A stretch of 37,443 nucleotides of DNA, taken from assembly GCA_001632435.1 (NCBI GenBank), contig KV423926.1:3176-40618 (forward strand). The letters run 5' to 3'. Shown here piece by piece: positions 10,537 through 20,468 of the stretch (its first letter is position 1; each line of letters begins with the position of its first letter). The notes under the pieces are model-generated. The model ran no database searches and was not told where the DNA came from. It saw nothing but the letters and a program-made list of their open reading frames with translations. The DNA comes from Calocera cornea HHB12733. Taxonomy: Eukaryota; Basidiomycota; Dacrymycetes; Dacrymycetales; Dacrymycetaceae. The translations under genes and the position numbers were made by a program.

Positions 10537-11198
10537 TTGGGAGCACCGCTCTGCATGGTCGTGCGCCTGTTGTAGGCGTTATCGTCTCTGCGCTGATCTC
10601 ACAAATATTTACCACCCAATATCTGCAATGTCTCTGAGGCAGCATCAGATACTCGACAAGGCGTACCACGTCGATTCCCTACTGTCGTGACATCACCTGG
10701 GTATGTGTGTAATGGAGAACCAATGTGCCCCAGCACAGGAAAGCAGATTGCCGGCTCAACATGAGCAATGGACGTCCCGCATACTCTCCGACCGCTACGA
10801 GCGTAACGGTCCAAGGCGATGATGGCAAGATCTGGCCGCACGAGCCGTTGTTCTTTACGAGTTCGACGTCCGAGTCGTCTGCGCTCCACCATTTTCGTCC
10901 GACGCGCCTCTCCACTGGGGGTCGCGCTTAGGAAGGTTTGGCACAGGCAACAGTCTTAAGCTAAGTCGGATGGTTGGTCGGCAAAGCGACACTGTTTCTC
11001 AGGAAGATAATCGCGAAAGGGCCGCAACGCCCGAAACAGGCTTAGCCACACCCCGTTGGTGCGCTGTACCACTGTTATACTGTACTGAGAGAGTATCACA
11101 ATACAGGTATTGGAATTTTACTCGTAGAACGTGTATAGACCACTTCGTACAATGCTGTCACTCGCCGCTTTGGTGATCATCGTCGCGCACCTCCCGCG
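10537..11198. other. Spacer with conserved minus-strand remnant
   Basis: The minus strand at about 10,880-10,790 reads DVELVKNNGSCGQILPSSP then WTVTLVA. It aligns with LNDPFVGTDYMYQYAEILQP then GTVTLVA at 32.8 kb and with a decayed copy at 15.4 kb. It shows a shared ancestral coding segment of unknown function downstream of each APH copy. No other gene is supported. Confidence 0.4.
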
Positions 11199-12678
11199 TC
11201 ATCCTGCCAGCGTTGCCTCGTCGTCCCATTCGCCGTCAAGGAATGCCTTGATTCTTGCGTCGCCACCACCGGGAATGTCAGCATTCTCGGCCAAGTTGAG
11301 CAAGTGCCGTGCGGTGCGGCCTTGTTCATAGGCGTGTCTGAACCCGGGATGTTCCAGCAAGAAGTCAAGAAGCAACTTGAGCCACTCGTCTGGGACACCT
11401 GGAAGGAAGGGGGCTTGACCCCGGACAAACGCAGGCACCGATTGCATACCCTCAAAGTCCAGGAAGTGGAGCTTGATGACCTTCTCGTCTTGGATGACTG
11501 CGATAACGTTGTGCAGGCTCCACATGTCACGAGCCCAAGGACCGCTCACACTGAGTGAACCACCAAGCAAGATGTCCGGTGTTTCGTCGATGATTCGTTT
11601 GACGCGCTCAAGGTACGCTTGATCGATTGGTGGTAAGGGCTTGGCCGGGTCAGGCTCGTAGTTCATGCAGCCTTCAGCGACACTCTTCAGCCAATCTCTT
11701 ACGTCGTCCCATGGACCACAATCCTTCGGTGGGCCGACAATGAACGGGTTCTGCAGGCCCTTGAGTGTGACCATTTTCCCTACGCGGATATCCAGATCGC
11801 TCTCTGAGAGATTTCGAATACCCTCGACATTGCCGACGATCTCCAGGCTGCCGATTCGGGGGAGCTGTACGTCGAAAACCTGGAGCATACACTTGGAGAG
11901 CTGGCGGAACGCATCGCGCCTGTCTTCTAGGGAGAGTTTACGAAGGGCCTGATTTAGTGGACAACCTTGGATCTGGATTCCCAGTAAGACGTTGAGCAAG
12001 TGATCGAGGGGAGACGCGTACGTATTCCTGCAGGGTCCACGCTCCGCCCACCAGATGGTCCCTGTCTTCGTCAAACGCGTATACGGCGGGAACGGGGAGG
12101 TTTTTCTTGAATAGCGCAATCATGGATGCAACCTACTCATGCATGTTAGCCATAAGTTGCATATCCTGTCTGGAATCTTACCTCCGATCTCTCTTTGTGT
12201 TCCGGCCAGAATCGGTGGGTGCGCTGGAACGTTTCAAAGACGGCAGAGGTGATTCGGACTACGTATGTTCTCTGTAGAAACGTTTTGAGCGTAACCACCT
12301 GATAATGGTCAGAAGCTGAATGAGAGACCGTGGGTGGATCGCGCTCACAACATGATTTGATCCTGTGCATGACAATGAAACGGTGGAAAGGTACGGAACC
12401 ACGGGGAGCGCACCATAGCTCAGGGGTGCGACTCCCTGGCTTCTATCGTGCTCATCCGGCAGGCGGTTGTTCAAGGCGAGTGCAATGTTATGGAGGTAGA
12501 TGTGCGGTGGCCATATATTCTGTTCATGAGTCATTCATTGACTCGTTGTCTCTGGGAGACGGTCCAAGTGTGCCGCTCACGCGATCACCTTCCATGACCA
12601 CCGGGCGGTCGTCGCTATAATAAAGATGACGCAACTGCGCTGCTGCACACGTGTAGAGACATACGCAAGTGTGGACTG
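11199..12678 (-). CDS. APH-like kinase protein, copy 2 (5' end broken)
   Basis: Same six-exon layout and product as the other copies. The last exon (11199 to about 11,985) carries DMWSLHNVIAVIQDEKVI and FLDFEGMQSVPAFV. The microexon GATCAAATCATGTT lies near 12,345-12,358, and LFKKNLPVPAVYAFDEDRD is near 12,060-12,115. Splice borders are intact throughout. In exon 1 (about 12,580-12,678) a CG insertion (CAGCAG-CG-CAGTTG) moves the usual ATG out of frame, and I find no ATG upstream before a stop in the correct frame. Either the start lies in an unrecognised exon or this copy is a pseudogene. The TATA box at 12,823 is about 145 bases upstream and could serve it. Confidence 0.65.
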
Positions 12679-12799
12679 CATTCGCTGCGATGTTTGTTGG
12701 AGGATCGAGATGCTTGCTAAGTGTTAGTCAAAGGACCGGCAGAGGGACACGACAGACTCACGCAGCCTCGGGACCATAGCCGAAAGTGAGTTGGCGGCC

Positions 12800-13320
12800 C
12801 GCTGGAGACAAAGGGGAATGGCTATAAATAACCCACCACGCTGTGTCGGAACCCTGCATGGAACCGATATGCTGTTTTGTTTCATGTCAGAACAGAAACG
12901 CAGCGTAGAGCAATACCTGAATCCCATTGGTACACAAGATATGGACTGGTCCGCCTCTTGCATGAGGTGGCATTGCCACGTCAGATATGGACTGCCCAGA
13001 TCCTGGAGATTCTTTGGACAAGACAGAGTATAATCCTTGAATATGGTATGTATAGTGATCAGCATGACGTCGCTGCCATTCATCCTCTCTGTGCTTATGA
13101 GTAGTCGAACGGCCCAGAATGACACGCCTTAGTATCCGGGGGCTGATCTCCAAGCACTCTTTCAGTATATGTGATCGACGAGAAAGTCGCGCGAAGCCGA
13201 CGATATAGTATCGAGGTTTCGTCAGATCGACGAGAAGCCAATGGGAAGTCTCAGTGGGGTAATAAGACGATGAGTAGTACTGTCTGTGCCAGCGTGACGG
13301 TGATGGTTCGCTACTGTAGC
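12800..13320 (+). pseudogene. Second copy of TATA block plus kinase C-terminal relic
   Basis: Matches 6,085-6,564 over most of its length, including GGGGAATGGCTATAAATA (12,814-12,830), CATGGAACCGATATGCTG, and a stretch reading MDWSASCMRWHCHVRYGLP that corresponds to the C-terminus of the 28.3-kb kinase. The catalytic part of the kinase is absent, so this is a fragment. A shared GACGAGAAAGTCGCGCGAAG tract (6,468 and 13,178) follows. Confidence 0.55.
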
Positions 13321-13655
13321 TAGTCACTCCAACTGGCCCGAAGTGCAGACGGTGGCGAACTTGGTGACGCTGCGCTCAGGCTCCTGCTCGAAAGGTCGGC
13401 CGCGCCACTTCTGCTTATCCGCAAATTTCGTCACACTATGTCTGCTTGTGGATTGATATCATACTGTCCCTCCCACTATAACCCAACCTCTCGCACCCGG
13501 TGTAGGCTTGGTACATTATCGTACCTGCCGAACTGCTGAACGCGAATACGTAACATTATTGAGCATGCCCCGTCGATGCGCAGCAGCGTGAATCGTTTAC
13601 ATGATCGACGCGCTGGATCCAGTCCTCCAACTCGATATCCAAGCACGAGCACCAT

Positions 13656-14040
13656 ATGGTGGATAATCTAGCCTACATTGAGCAGCGTATGGAGCAGATG
13701 CTATCAAAGACAGGGCCGGAGAGCAAGAGCGGCAGGTGGAGGAGGCGTGAGCGGGACAGCCGCATCCGAACAGCAAGGTGCGCACCATCCGTACTGGAAC
13801 CTCAGAACTGTTCTCATTCACTATCACAGATATGCTACACTACGAGCTTCACAGCGTCAGATTTGCAGCACTGCTACAATGTGGGTTTTGTCCGGCTCTG
13901 GATTGTCCGACCGCTTCGACATCACCGCGCTGCCGAAGACGCACCGCACGGGCTCGCCTCACCGCATATATAGCGCTTCTCATCAGATATAATGAACCCT
14001 CGCACGTCCAACAGTGTCCAAATTGGAGGTGATACGACAA
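13656..14040 (+). pseudogene. Small gene of unknown function, copy 2 (frameshifted)
   Basis: Homologous to 6946-7312. Exon 1 starts MVDNLAYIEQRMEQMLSK and the intron again starts GTGCGCACC and ends CACAG. Just before the donor this copy has CGCATCCGAACAGCAAG where copy 1 has two more bases, so the joined frame is shifted. The original frame of exon 2 (DMLHYELHSVRFAALLQCGF) is still readable, which marks a recent loss. Confidence 0.5.
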
Positions 14041-14485
14041 CTCTGAGCCTGTTGCAGCAACCGTTCGTAAAATGGTCGGGACTGGGATGCGTTGCGCCCC
14101 TCTGACATTGGGGGCAACTCCGGGACCATTGTGGTGAACGGCACGTCGAACAGCCTAGTCGTATTGAGCGAGCTTATATCGCTCAGTAGATTCGAGCTCC
14201 GCAGTACCGGCTGCCTTGCTGAATAGCCCGAATACATGTACCGGCGTACCCATCTATCCTATCCTCGCCATACTCTGTCTTACCCGCAACTGAATACAGG
14301 CGCCGTTGTGAGTTCCTCTCACATCACACCCAGAATCTCCCTCACTGGCCTACCCTAGTAATCTCCCGTTGCTGCTTCTCGATTCAATGTCTCAATCGAA
14401 GCCAGTCTTGTGTACCGCTGCAAGGGCACGCCGCGCTATGGCATGTCGCCATCAGTTAGCCGAGCGCAAAATACCCCCAATCCTT
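14041..14485. other. Gene-free spacer
   Basis: Short ORFs on both strands, none with family support or a conserved copy elsewhere in the window. No repeats or motif enrichment seen. Confidence 0.4.
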
Positions 14486-14492
14486 CGAAGAC

Positions 14493-14820
14493 ATGTCAGA
14501 GCTCCATCAACTATTGCGGAGGCCGTATCCACGGAGCGACCGTGTCGCCAGAGACCAGCATTATCTCATGAAGCGGGCACTGCGCAGAAGTCCTCGCCCG
14601 CCGCTTAAGCGGACTCGGACGTACATGCACTGTACGGACATAGGATACCGCAGGGGAGCTGGATCTTCCTCGTCAAACGGCTGGAAGCAGGATAGAGCCT
14701 ACGGCCTGGCCCGAACTGGACGGATCAAGTCTTTGGTGGGGACCAAGAGGAAGCCCAGGATATTGCGAGGAGAGCGTTCCAATAGGCGTGAGTGCGCCAA
14801 GCGGAATGGTCACTGGCGCT
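14493..14820 (+). pseudogene. Protein-kinase N-terminal fragment of the 28.3-kb type
   Basis: MSELHQLLRR near 14,493 corresponds to MSDLHHILKTA at 28,332. The DNA then keeps landmarks of that gene: GGACTCGGACGTACATGC, GAAGCAGGATAGAGCCTACG, ACTGGACGGATCAAGTCTTT, GACCAAGAGGAAGCCCAGG and a donor-like GTGAGTG. Frame is not preserved through the GW(V)xSW segment. No kinase domain follows. Confidence 0.5.
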
Positions 14821-14852
14821 TCTGACACTATCACTAGAGCGTATCGGTCAGC

Positions 14853-15104
14853 ATGGATGTGGTTCGTGTCCCCGACAGGGTCTTCACCTTCGGACTGCCG
14901 ATCCCGCGCGTTCCGCCGAGCCTGTGTCTTCCCGCGAGACCGTATCGGTCAACCTCGATAAGGAGAACACCTTCCCCGTCCCAGAAGCCGTGCAGAACTG
15001 GGTCAACGTCTACAAGTGTCTCGAAGGGGCCGGGTATGTGCGGCGAACCCGTTATCATCCAGAGTGGGTTAGATCAGGGGTTGGAACGAAAGGAATGTGA
15101 TTGA
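14853..15104 (+). pseudogene. Truncated protein-kinase N-terminal fragment
   Basis: One frame reads DKENTFPVPEAVQNWVNVYK, then LEGAGYVRRTRYHPEWVRSG before a stop at GTKGM. It parallels the fragments at 10.25 and 32.20 kb and the lead segment of the full kinase genes. The catalytic domain is absent. It lies in the same position relative to an APH copy (15.8-17.3 kb) as the other fragments do. Confidence 0.55.
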
Positions 15105-15828
15105 TTGCGAAAACAGCTTCGGCATGAGCGTGAGTCTGTTGTATGCTTTTCGAGCTCTGCCCTGATCTGTCTCGTAATGTACCAATATCATGGATGCCGG
15201 ATGTATCTGCGAGGGCTCCCAGACAGCATCAAACACTCAACAGGGCTGTTTCGTTCGACGTCGATTCCCTACAGTCGTCACGTCACCTGGGTATGTGTCT
15301 GATGGAGACCCAAGGGTGCTCCAGCAGAGAAAAGGCGCCTTCTCAACTGATACCTGCTCAACGAAGGCATCAGTAAATGTCGCATAGGCTCTCTCACGCT
15401 GCCATCGTAACGGTCCAAGCGGACGGTGGCAAGATCTGGGTATACGAGCGGTTGGTTCTCACGAGCGGGCCATTGAGGTGGACGACCGGCGACGCGCTCA
15501 ACGTCAGAGGGTCGTCTGGGATTCACCGTTTCGTCCGGGCCGCCTCTCGATCGGAGGTCGCGGTCAGGAACGTCCGGCACATGCCACGCTGTGGAGCTAA
15601 GTTGGACCGTTCGTCGGCAAAGTGACTCCGTTGCTCGGGGAGATCTTCGCAGAAAGCGCTGCCACGGTCGAAGGGCGCTAAGCCACGCTCCGTCGGTGGG
15701 CTGTCCCGCCGTTAGGATGAGTGGGTATCACAATACAGGAAATATAAGTACAGGTAGAATGTATATATACCACTTGAACCGACGCTGTCACTCGCCACCT
15801 TGGTGACCGCCATCGCTCAGCTCCATCG
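15105..15828. other. Spacer with decayed minus-strand remnant
   Basis: The minus strand near 15,480-15,390 reads LNGPLVRTNRSYTQILPPSA then WTVTMAA and a stop. This is the third copy of the small segment found 3' of every APH gene. CACCTGGGTATGTG near 15,287 is shared with 10,696. No intact gene is supported. Confidence 0.4.
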
Positions 15829-17298
15829 TTATCCTGCCAGCGTCGCCTCGTCCTCCCATTTGCCCTCACGGAATTCCTTGATCCTTGCGTCGCCGGGATC
15901 GGGAAGCCATGCACTCTCGGCCAAGTTGAGCAAGTGTCGTGCGATGCGGCCCTGTTCATGGGCGAGCCTGAACCCGGGATGTTCCAGCAGGAACTCAAGA
16001 AGCACCTTGAGCCAGTCTTCTGAGACATCGGGAAGGAAGGGGGCTTGACCCCGGACAAACGCAGGCACGGATTGCATACCCTCGAAGTCCAGGAAATGAA
16101 GCTTGACGACCTTCTCGTCTTGGACGACTGCAATGACGTTGTGCAGGCTCCACATATCGCGAGCCCAAGGACCGTTGACACTGAGCGGGCCGCCGAGCAA
16201 GCTGTCCGGGGTTTCGTCGATGATCTGTTTGACGCGCTCAATGTATGCTTCATCGGTGGGTGATTCCGTGCCCGGCTCAGACGGGTAAAGCATGCAGCCT
16301 TCAGCCACACTCTTCAGCCATTCTCTTACGTCGGCCCAAGGTCCCAAATCCGTTGGTCGGCCGACGATATATGGATTGTCGAGGTCTTTCAGTGTGACAA
16401 TTTTCCCCACGCGGATATCCAGGTCACTCCGTGAGAGGTTACGAATGCCGTCGACGTCTCCGACGATCTCTAGGCTGCCGATTCGGGGGAGTTGTATGTC
16501 GAAGACCCGGAGCATACACTGGGACAGCTGCCGGAACGCGTCGCGCGTGTCTTCTGGGGAGAGTTGTGCAAGGATCCGGTTGAGAGGATAACCTTGGATC
16601 TGGATTCCCGGTTAGAGGTTTGGCATACCATCGAGGCGAAACGCATACGTATTCCTGCAGGGTCCACGCTCCGCCAACTAGGTTGTCCTTGTCTTCGTCA
16701 AACGCGTAGATGGCGGGAACGGGGAGGTTTTTCTTGAATAGCGCAATCATGGATGCAACCTACTCAAGCATGTCAGCCAAGAGTTGCATATCCTGTCTGG
16801 ATTCTTACCTCGGATCTCTCTTTGTGCTCCGGCCAAAATGGGTGTGTGCGCTGGAACGTTTCAAAGACGGCAGAGGTGATCCGGACGACGTATGTTTTCT
16901 GGAGCAGGGTTTTAAGTGTGACCACCTGAGACTAATCAGAAGAAGGTTGATGGGCAGTGGGAGGATCGCGCTTACAACATGAGACGATCCTGTGTATGAC
17001 AATGAAAAGGTGGAAAGGTATAGAACCAAGGGGGACGCACCATAGCTCAGGAACGCGACTTCTCGGCATCTATCCTGCTCATCCGGCAGCCGGTTGTTCA
17101 GTGCGAGTGCAATATTATGGAGGTAGATGTGTGGGGGCCATATATTCTCGGCACGACTCGGTCACTGTCGTTGGGAAACGGCCCAAGTGCGGTACTCACG
17201 AGATCGTCTTCCATGACGACTGGGCGGTCGTCGCCATAATACAGATAGCGCAACTGCTGTTGGATACGCGTATAGACATATACAAGCGTGGACCACAT
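15829..17298 (-). CDS. APH/choline-kinase-like protein, copy 3 (intact)
   Basis: Six exons (17298-17200, 17146-17041, 16989-16976, 16925-16809, 16759-16649, 16599-15829) join in frame to 405 aa. The length fits fungal APH-like kinases. The N-lobe shows YVVRITSAVFETF and, after NLPVPAIYAFDEDKD, the hinge-like VGGAWTLQEY. The C-lobe has DMWSLHN at about residues 297-303 and LDFEG at about 319-323, which stand where APH proteins have HxDxxxxN and the metal-binding DF(D/E). The loop His is not conserved and the D-to-N spacing is one residue longer than usual, so activity is uncertain. A 14-nt microexon is kept in all copies. Substrate unknown; probably cytosolic, with no signal peptide or membrane span seen. 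Confidence 0.8.
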
Positions 17299-17466
17299 TT
17301 GAGCCGAGGTTTCTGGGACGATTCCAGGTGCTTGAGTGTTCGTGAATGGACAGACGGCGAGCTCGATGTACAAGATGCTGGCGTTGAAGTTAGGGAACCG
17401 GGAATTGGGTCCGTGGGCGGACCGTATCCCAATTGGGTCGGGCAGCGCGTGGGCGACAAAGGGGGT

Positions 17467-17482
17467 ATGACTATATATAATC
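17467..17482. promoter_or_regulatory. TATA-type promoter block upstream of APH copy 3
   Basis: CTATATATAATC at 17,471 sits about 175 bases upstream of the APH copy 3 start. It lies in the same sequence context (ACAAAGGGG..ATGxCTATA, then TGTCTCGGAACCCTGC) as the TATA boxes at 6,110 and 12,823. The box reads as TATA on both strands, so direction is undecided. Confidence 0.45.
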
Positions 17483-17595
17483 CCGACGTGCTGTCTCGGA
17501 ACCCTGCCAGCACCGTACTCACAAACCACCATTGTCCGGGTGATTGGCACCATCCAACAGCTCAAAGGCGACTACAACGACGAGAACGAGGAACG

Positions 17596-17760
17596 ATGAC
17601 CACAATGCCAACTCTCACTGCTCTTAGCAGGTCCCAGTCGCAGTTGTGGCACAAGACGGACCAGACGAGGGCGGGCATGTATCGGATTGTTAATGGAAAG
17701 AGGTACAGGTGCAAGGTGTCTCGTAGGTCCATCCCACTTGATCCCGTGAATGAGATTTGA
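17596..17760 (+). CDS. Hypothetical 54-aa ORF
   Basis: Starts MTTMPTLTALSRSQSQLWHK and has a basic C-terminal half (KRYRCKVSRRS). It follows the TATA block at 17,472 at a distance plausible for a transcript. No relative is visible elsewhere in the window. It may be non-coding. Confidence 0.2.
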   Translation: MTTMPTLTALSRSQSQLWHKTDQTRAGMYRIVNGKRYRCKVSRRSIPLDPVNEI

Positions 17761-17997
17761 TTTCTGGATAGATAGAAATGCGGAAGACAACAAGGTGATA
17801 TTTAGTGTGTTCAGATACTGCATGCCACTTGCTAATGTATCGGCTAGCCTGGTGCCGGGAAGGACTGGGAGGACTACTGGGAGGAGGTTTGAAAGGGAGG
17901 GCTGGTGAAGTGAGAATAGGAGGTGCAATGAAGTGCCACATCGATGTACAGTACTCGGTACCAGTATGCGAACGTGTGAAATAGCTCCGGGACCCTA

Positions 17998-18002
17998 TAC
18001 TA
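17998..18002. repeat. Target-site duplication TACTA (left)
   Basis: Direct repeat of 27830-27834, immediately outside the left terminal inverted repeat. Two of the five bases (TA) are palindromic and could be read as part of the inverted repeat, so the strict evidence is three to five bases. Confidence 0.75.
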
Positions 18003-18024
18003 CCGAAGCCCTAACTGGACAGCT
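18003..18024 (+). repeat. Left terminal inverted repeat of element 2
   Basis: Begins CCGAAGCCCTAACTGGACAG and ends CT; perfect inverted match to 27808-27829. Confidence 0.9.
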
Positions 18025-18232
18025 CGACCCCCGCGGGAAAGCACCCTTAACTGCGGTGATAAGATAATCCCTTTTGGCCGCATTACGGAAAATGTGGGTG
18101 CAGATTCCTCCTTTCAAACTCAGCTTATCGCTTGAGCCTCCTGGTCGACCGTCAGCTTACCGTTGCTTGCCAGTGTTTGCTCTCTCTCGCCCACTGTCCG
18201 CCGTCCTCGACCACTGTCTCAGCCTCAACCCT

Positions 18233-20217
18233 ATGCCGCCCCCGGCGCCCCTACCCATTCTTCCCCTCCCGGAGCCACCCCCCTTCCTCAACAAACTGCC
18301 CGCCAACAAGAACAAGTACATCCTTTCCTCGGCGATGCGCTTGAACCCCGACCAGGACTTGCTCCCAGCGGTTCCTGGTGGGCCACTTCCTCGTGAAGAC
18401 CGCCGCTTGTGGGCCCACTTCCACACTGTTACGGCCGCGTTCCTCGATGACAAGCATTGCCACCTCTGTTGGCATTTTCGGACATACGCGAAGGCCCTGT
18501 CGCCTGCGAACTGTGACTATCCTGGTCGATATCTTCTTGGTGAGCCCGTACCTGTACTCTTTGTACTTGACCAGGAGCTAAGTATATTTAGTCTGTTGCT
18601 ACCACGCAACCCATCCGAGCTATGACTGCAACTACAGAGGTGCGCACCATCCCCTGGTCTTGACCAGGAGATACTAATCTCATACAGAACTCGAATTCCA
18701 TGCTGAGCGTCGCATCAAAGCTCGACAGCCCCTGGTCGCGCCCCCTGGGCCCATCTACTTCCCCCCTGGGCACTCGGCGCAGTGGCTCCCTTTGCGACAC
18801 ACCCGTACCGCTCGCATGGTACGCGTCTGGCGTGAGCTGTCTCCCGAGCCGGTATCCGACCAGGAGGAATCCGATCCAGGACAGTCCGTGGACGCCAGCC
18901 AGGCCGAGTCGGACGAGCTCTCGGACGACCAGATGCAGAGCGATCCAGAGGATGAGGACATGCCAAGCGATCAGGATCCTGAGTCTGACCAGGAAATGGA
19001 CGAAGAGCCGCAATCGGACCACGACGTTCACGCCGACCAGGAGGAGCTTTCCCTGGTTGTCCCGCCCGCGATGCAGACCCATCACGAGCAACTTGACCCT
19101 GGTGACCTGGTCTTCCCCTACCAGGCGCACAACGACCAGGGAATGCTCGAGCCCACCGACCTGGTTGTATCCCCCGAGGCGCATGCCGACCAGGAGGAGC
19201 TGGAGCATGGCGACCTGGTCCTCTCCCCCGAGCCGGATGCTGAACCCGAATCTTCACCCCCTCGCCCGATGACCCATCTTCAACGGTGGGAGAACATGCA
19301 GGCGATCGTCAACGAGTATTGGAACGCGCAACAGTTCAACGATGAGGACAAGATGCGCCAGAGCATCCTCAAGCTGAAGGCAATCGAAGTTCACAAGATC
19401 GCCGTCAACTTCGAGAACCCCCAGGAGCTGACCGTCGGTCTGGTCGATGAAATCCTGCGCCGGCGTAGGAATCTCATCGACCCAGTTCCTGGTTTGGCCC
19501 AGGCCTGGGCCAAAGCTCATGCGGTACGTATGACAGCCGACCAGGAGTCACTCGCGCTGATTGTTCAAGCAGACGGTTATCAATGAAGACATGTACGACG
19601 CCGAGCCCATTCCTCGCCGAATGAACAACCTCCTGGCCTATTTCCGAGGTGATGGCCTCCCATTCGCCCTGCCGTTCCTTTATGAGCTCCTGGTCGAGAC
19701 CAGGCTCCTGGGCGAAACGATCCACCAGGAGTGTCTCCGCCTACTTACTCCCCTGGTGTGCATGTACTCCTAATTCCGTCACTGGCATCCACTAACCAGG
19801 ATTTAGGGCCGGTGTCCGGACCAGGCTGAGGCTGCGCGCCCGGATGACGAAGGCAAGAAGCGTCGCATGGACGACATGTACAATTACCTGACCTCAAGCG
19901 ACTGGCAACCCTTCATCGAGCGCGGCCATACGGTGTCCAAGGCCAGGTTCCTCCGCGATTTACTGGCACTCAAGCCCATGCAAAACTCGTATGCCCAGCT
20001 CAACATTCCCTGGAGAAAGATGGTCGATGCCGCGGATGAGGCGATTGACTTCATCAACAACGTGATGGATGCCCTGGACTTCCGGGCCGATCGCCTCTCT
20101 GAGGAAACGCTGGCAAGGGGCCAGGCTCTCCTGGACGAGGTCACGCCTGCCAATGCACGAACACAAGCTTGGCCTGGTGGACCAGGAATAGGTTTCATGG
20201 TTCCTCCTTCCTACTAG
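18233..20217 (+). CDS. Element-2 protein A (unknown function, paralogue of D)
   Basis: Five exons (18233-18539, 18592-18639, 18688-19523, 19570-19755, 19807-20217) give 595 aa. The N-terminal part is Pro-rich, then LPANKNKYILSSAMRLN and a Cys/His patch (HCHLCWHF, CC near residue 105, CNYR). The middle, about residues 160-300, is acidic with recurrent DQE and DLV triplets, which are in-frame translations of the element motif. The C-terminal part holds LLAYFRGDGLPFALPFLYEL and AQLNIPWRKMVDAADEAIDF. Protein D shares the ends of this architecture and two intron positions. All four introns carry the motif. An upstream in-frame ATG at 18092 is possible; I prefer 18233 because D starts at an equivalent distance from its conserved block. 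Family not recognised; a DNA- or chromatin-binding role is inference. Confidence 0.8.
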
Positions 20218-20468
20218 TTCTCTTCTCCTGGTTGTGTACCCTTAGTTAGGCATCGAATGCATTCCTTCGTTGGTCCATTCCAGGGCCTCAGTGCACCACT
20301 GTTTCCTGGTTAGTCATCACCTCCGGCTGTCTCCTTGGACCGACCAGGAGACAGTTCATCAGTGTATGAATCTGGTCACGCAGCTTCATACTGGTCGGTG
20401 GACCCTAAGGCTCCAAGTCCTGGCAGGTAGACTGATTCATTACCAAATATCATACCAGGACTACATAA

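Noticed and set aside
16957..17760. 267-codon open frame on the plus strand
   Set aside because: Most of it is antisense to exons 1-2 and introns of APH copy 3. Only the last 54 codons are not antisense to a gene, and these are listed separately with low confidence.
18588..19257. Long minus-strand frames over the acidic region of gene A
   Set aside because: Compositional shadows: the complement of repeated GACCAGGAG and GACCTGGTC stays open in several frames. Gene A has splice support and a paralogue.
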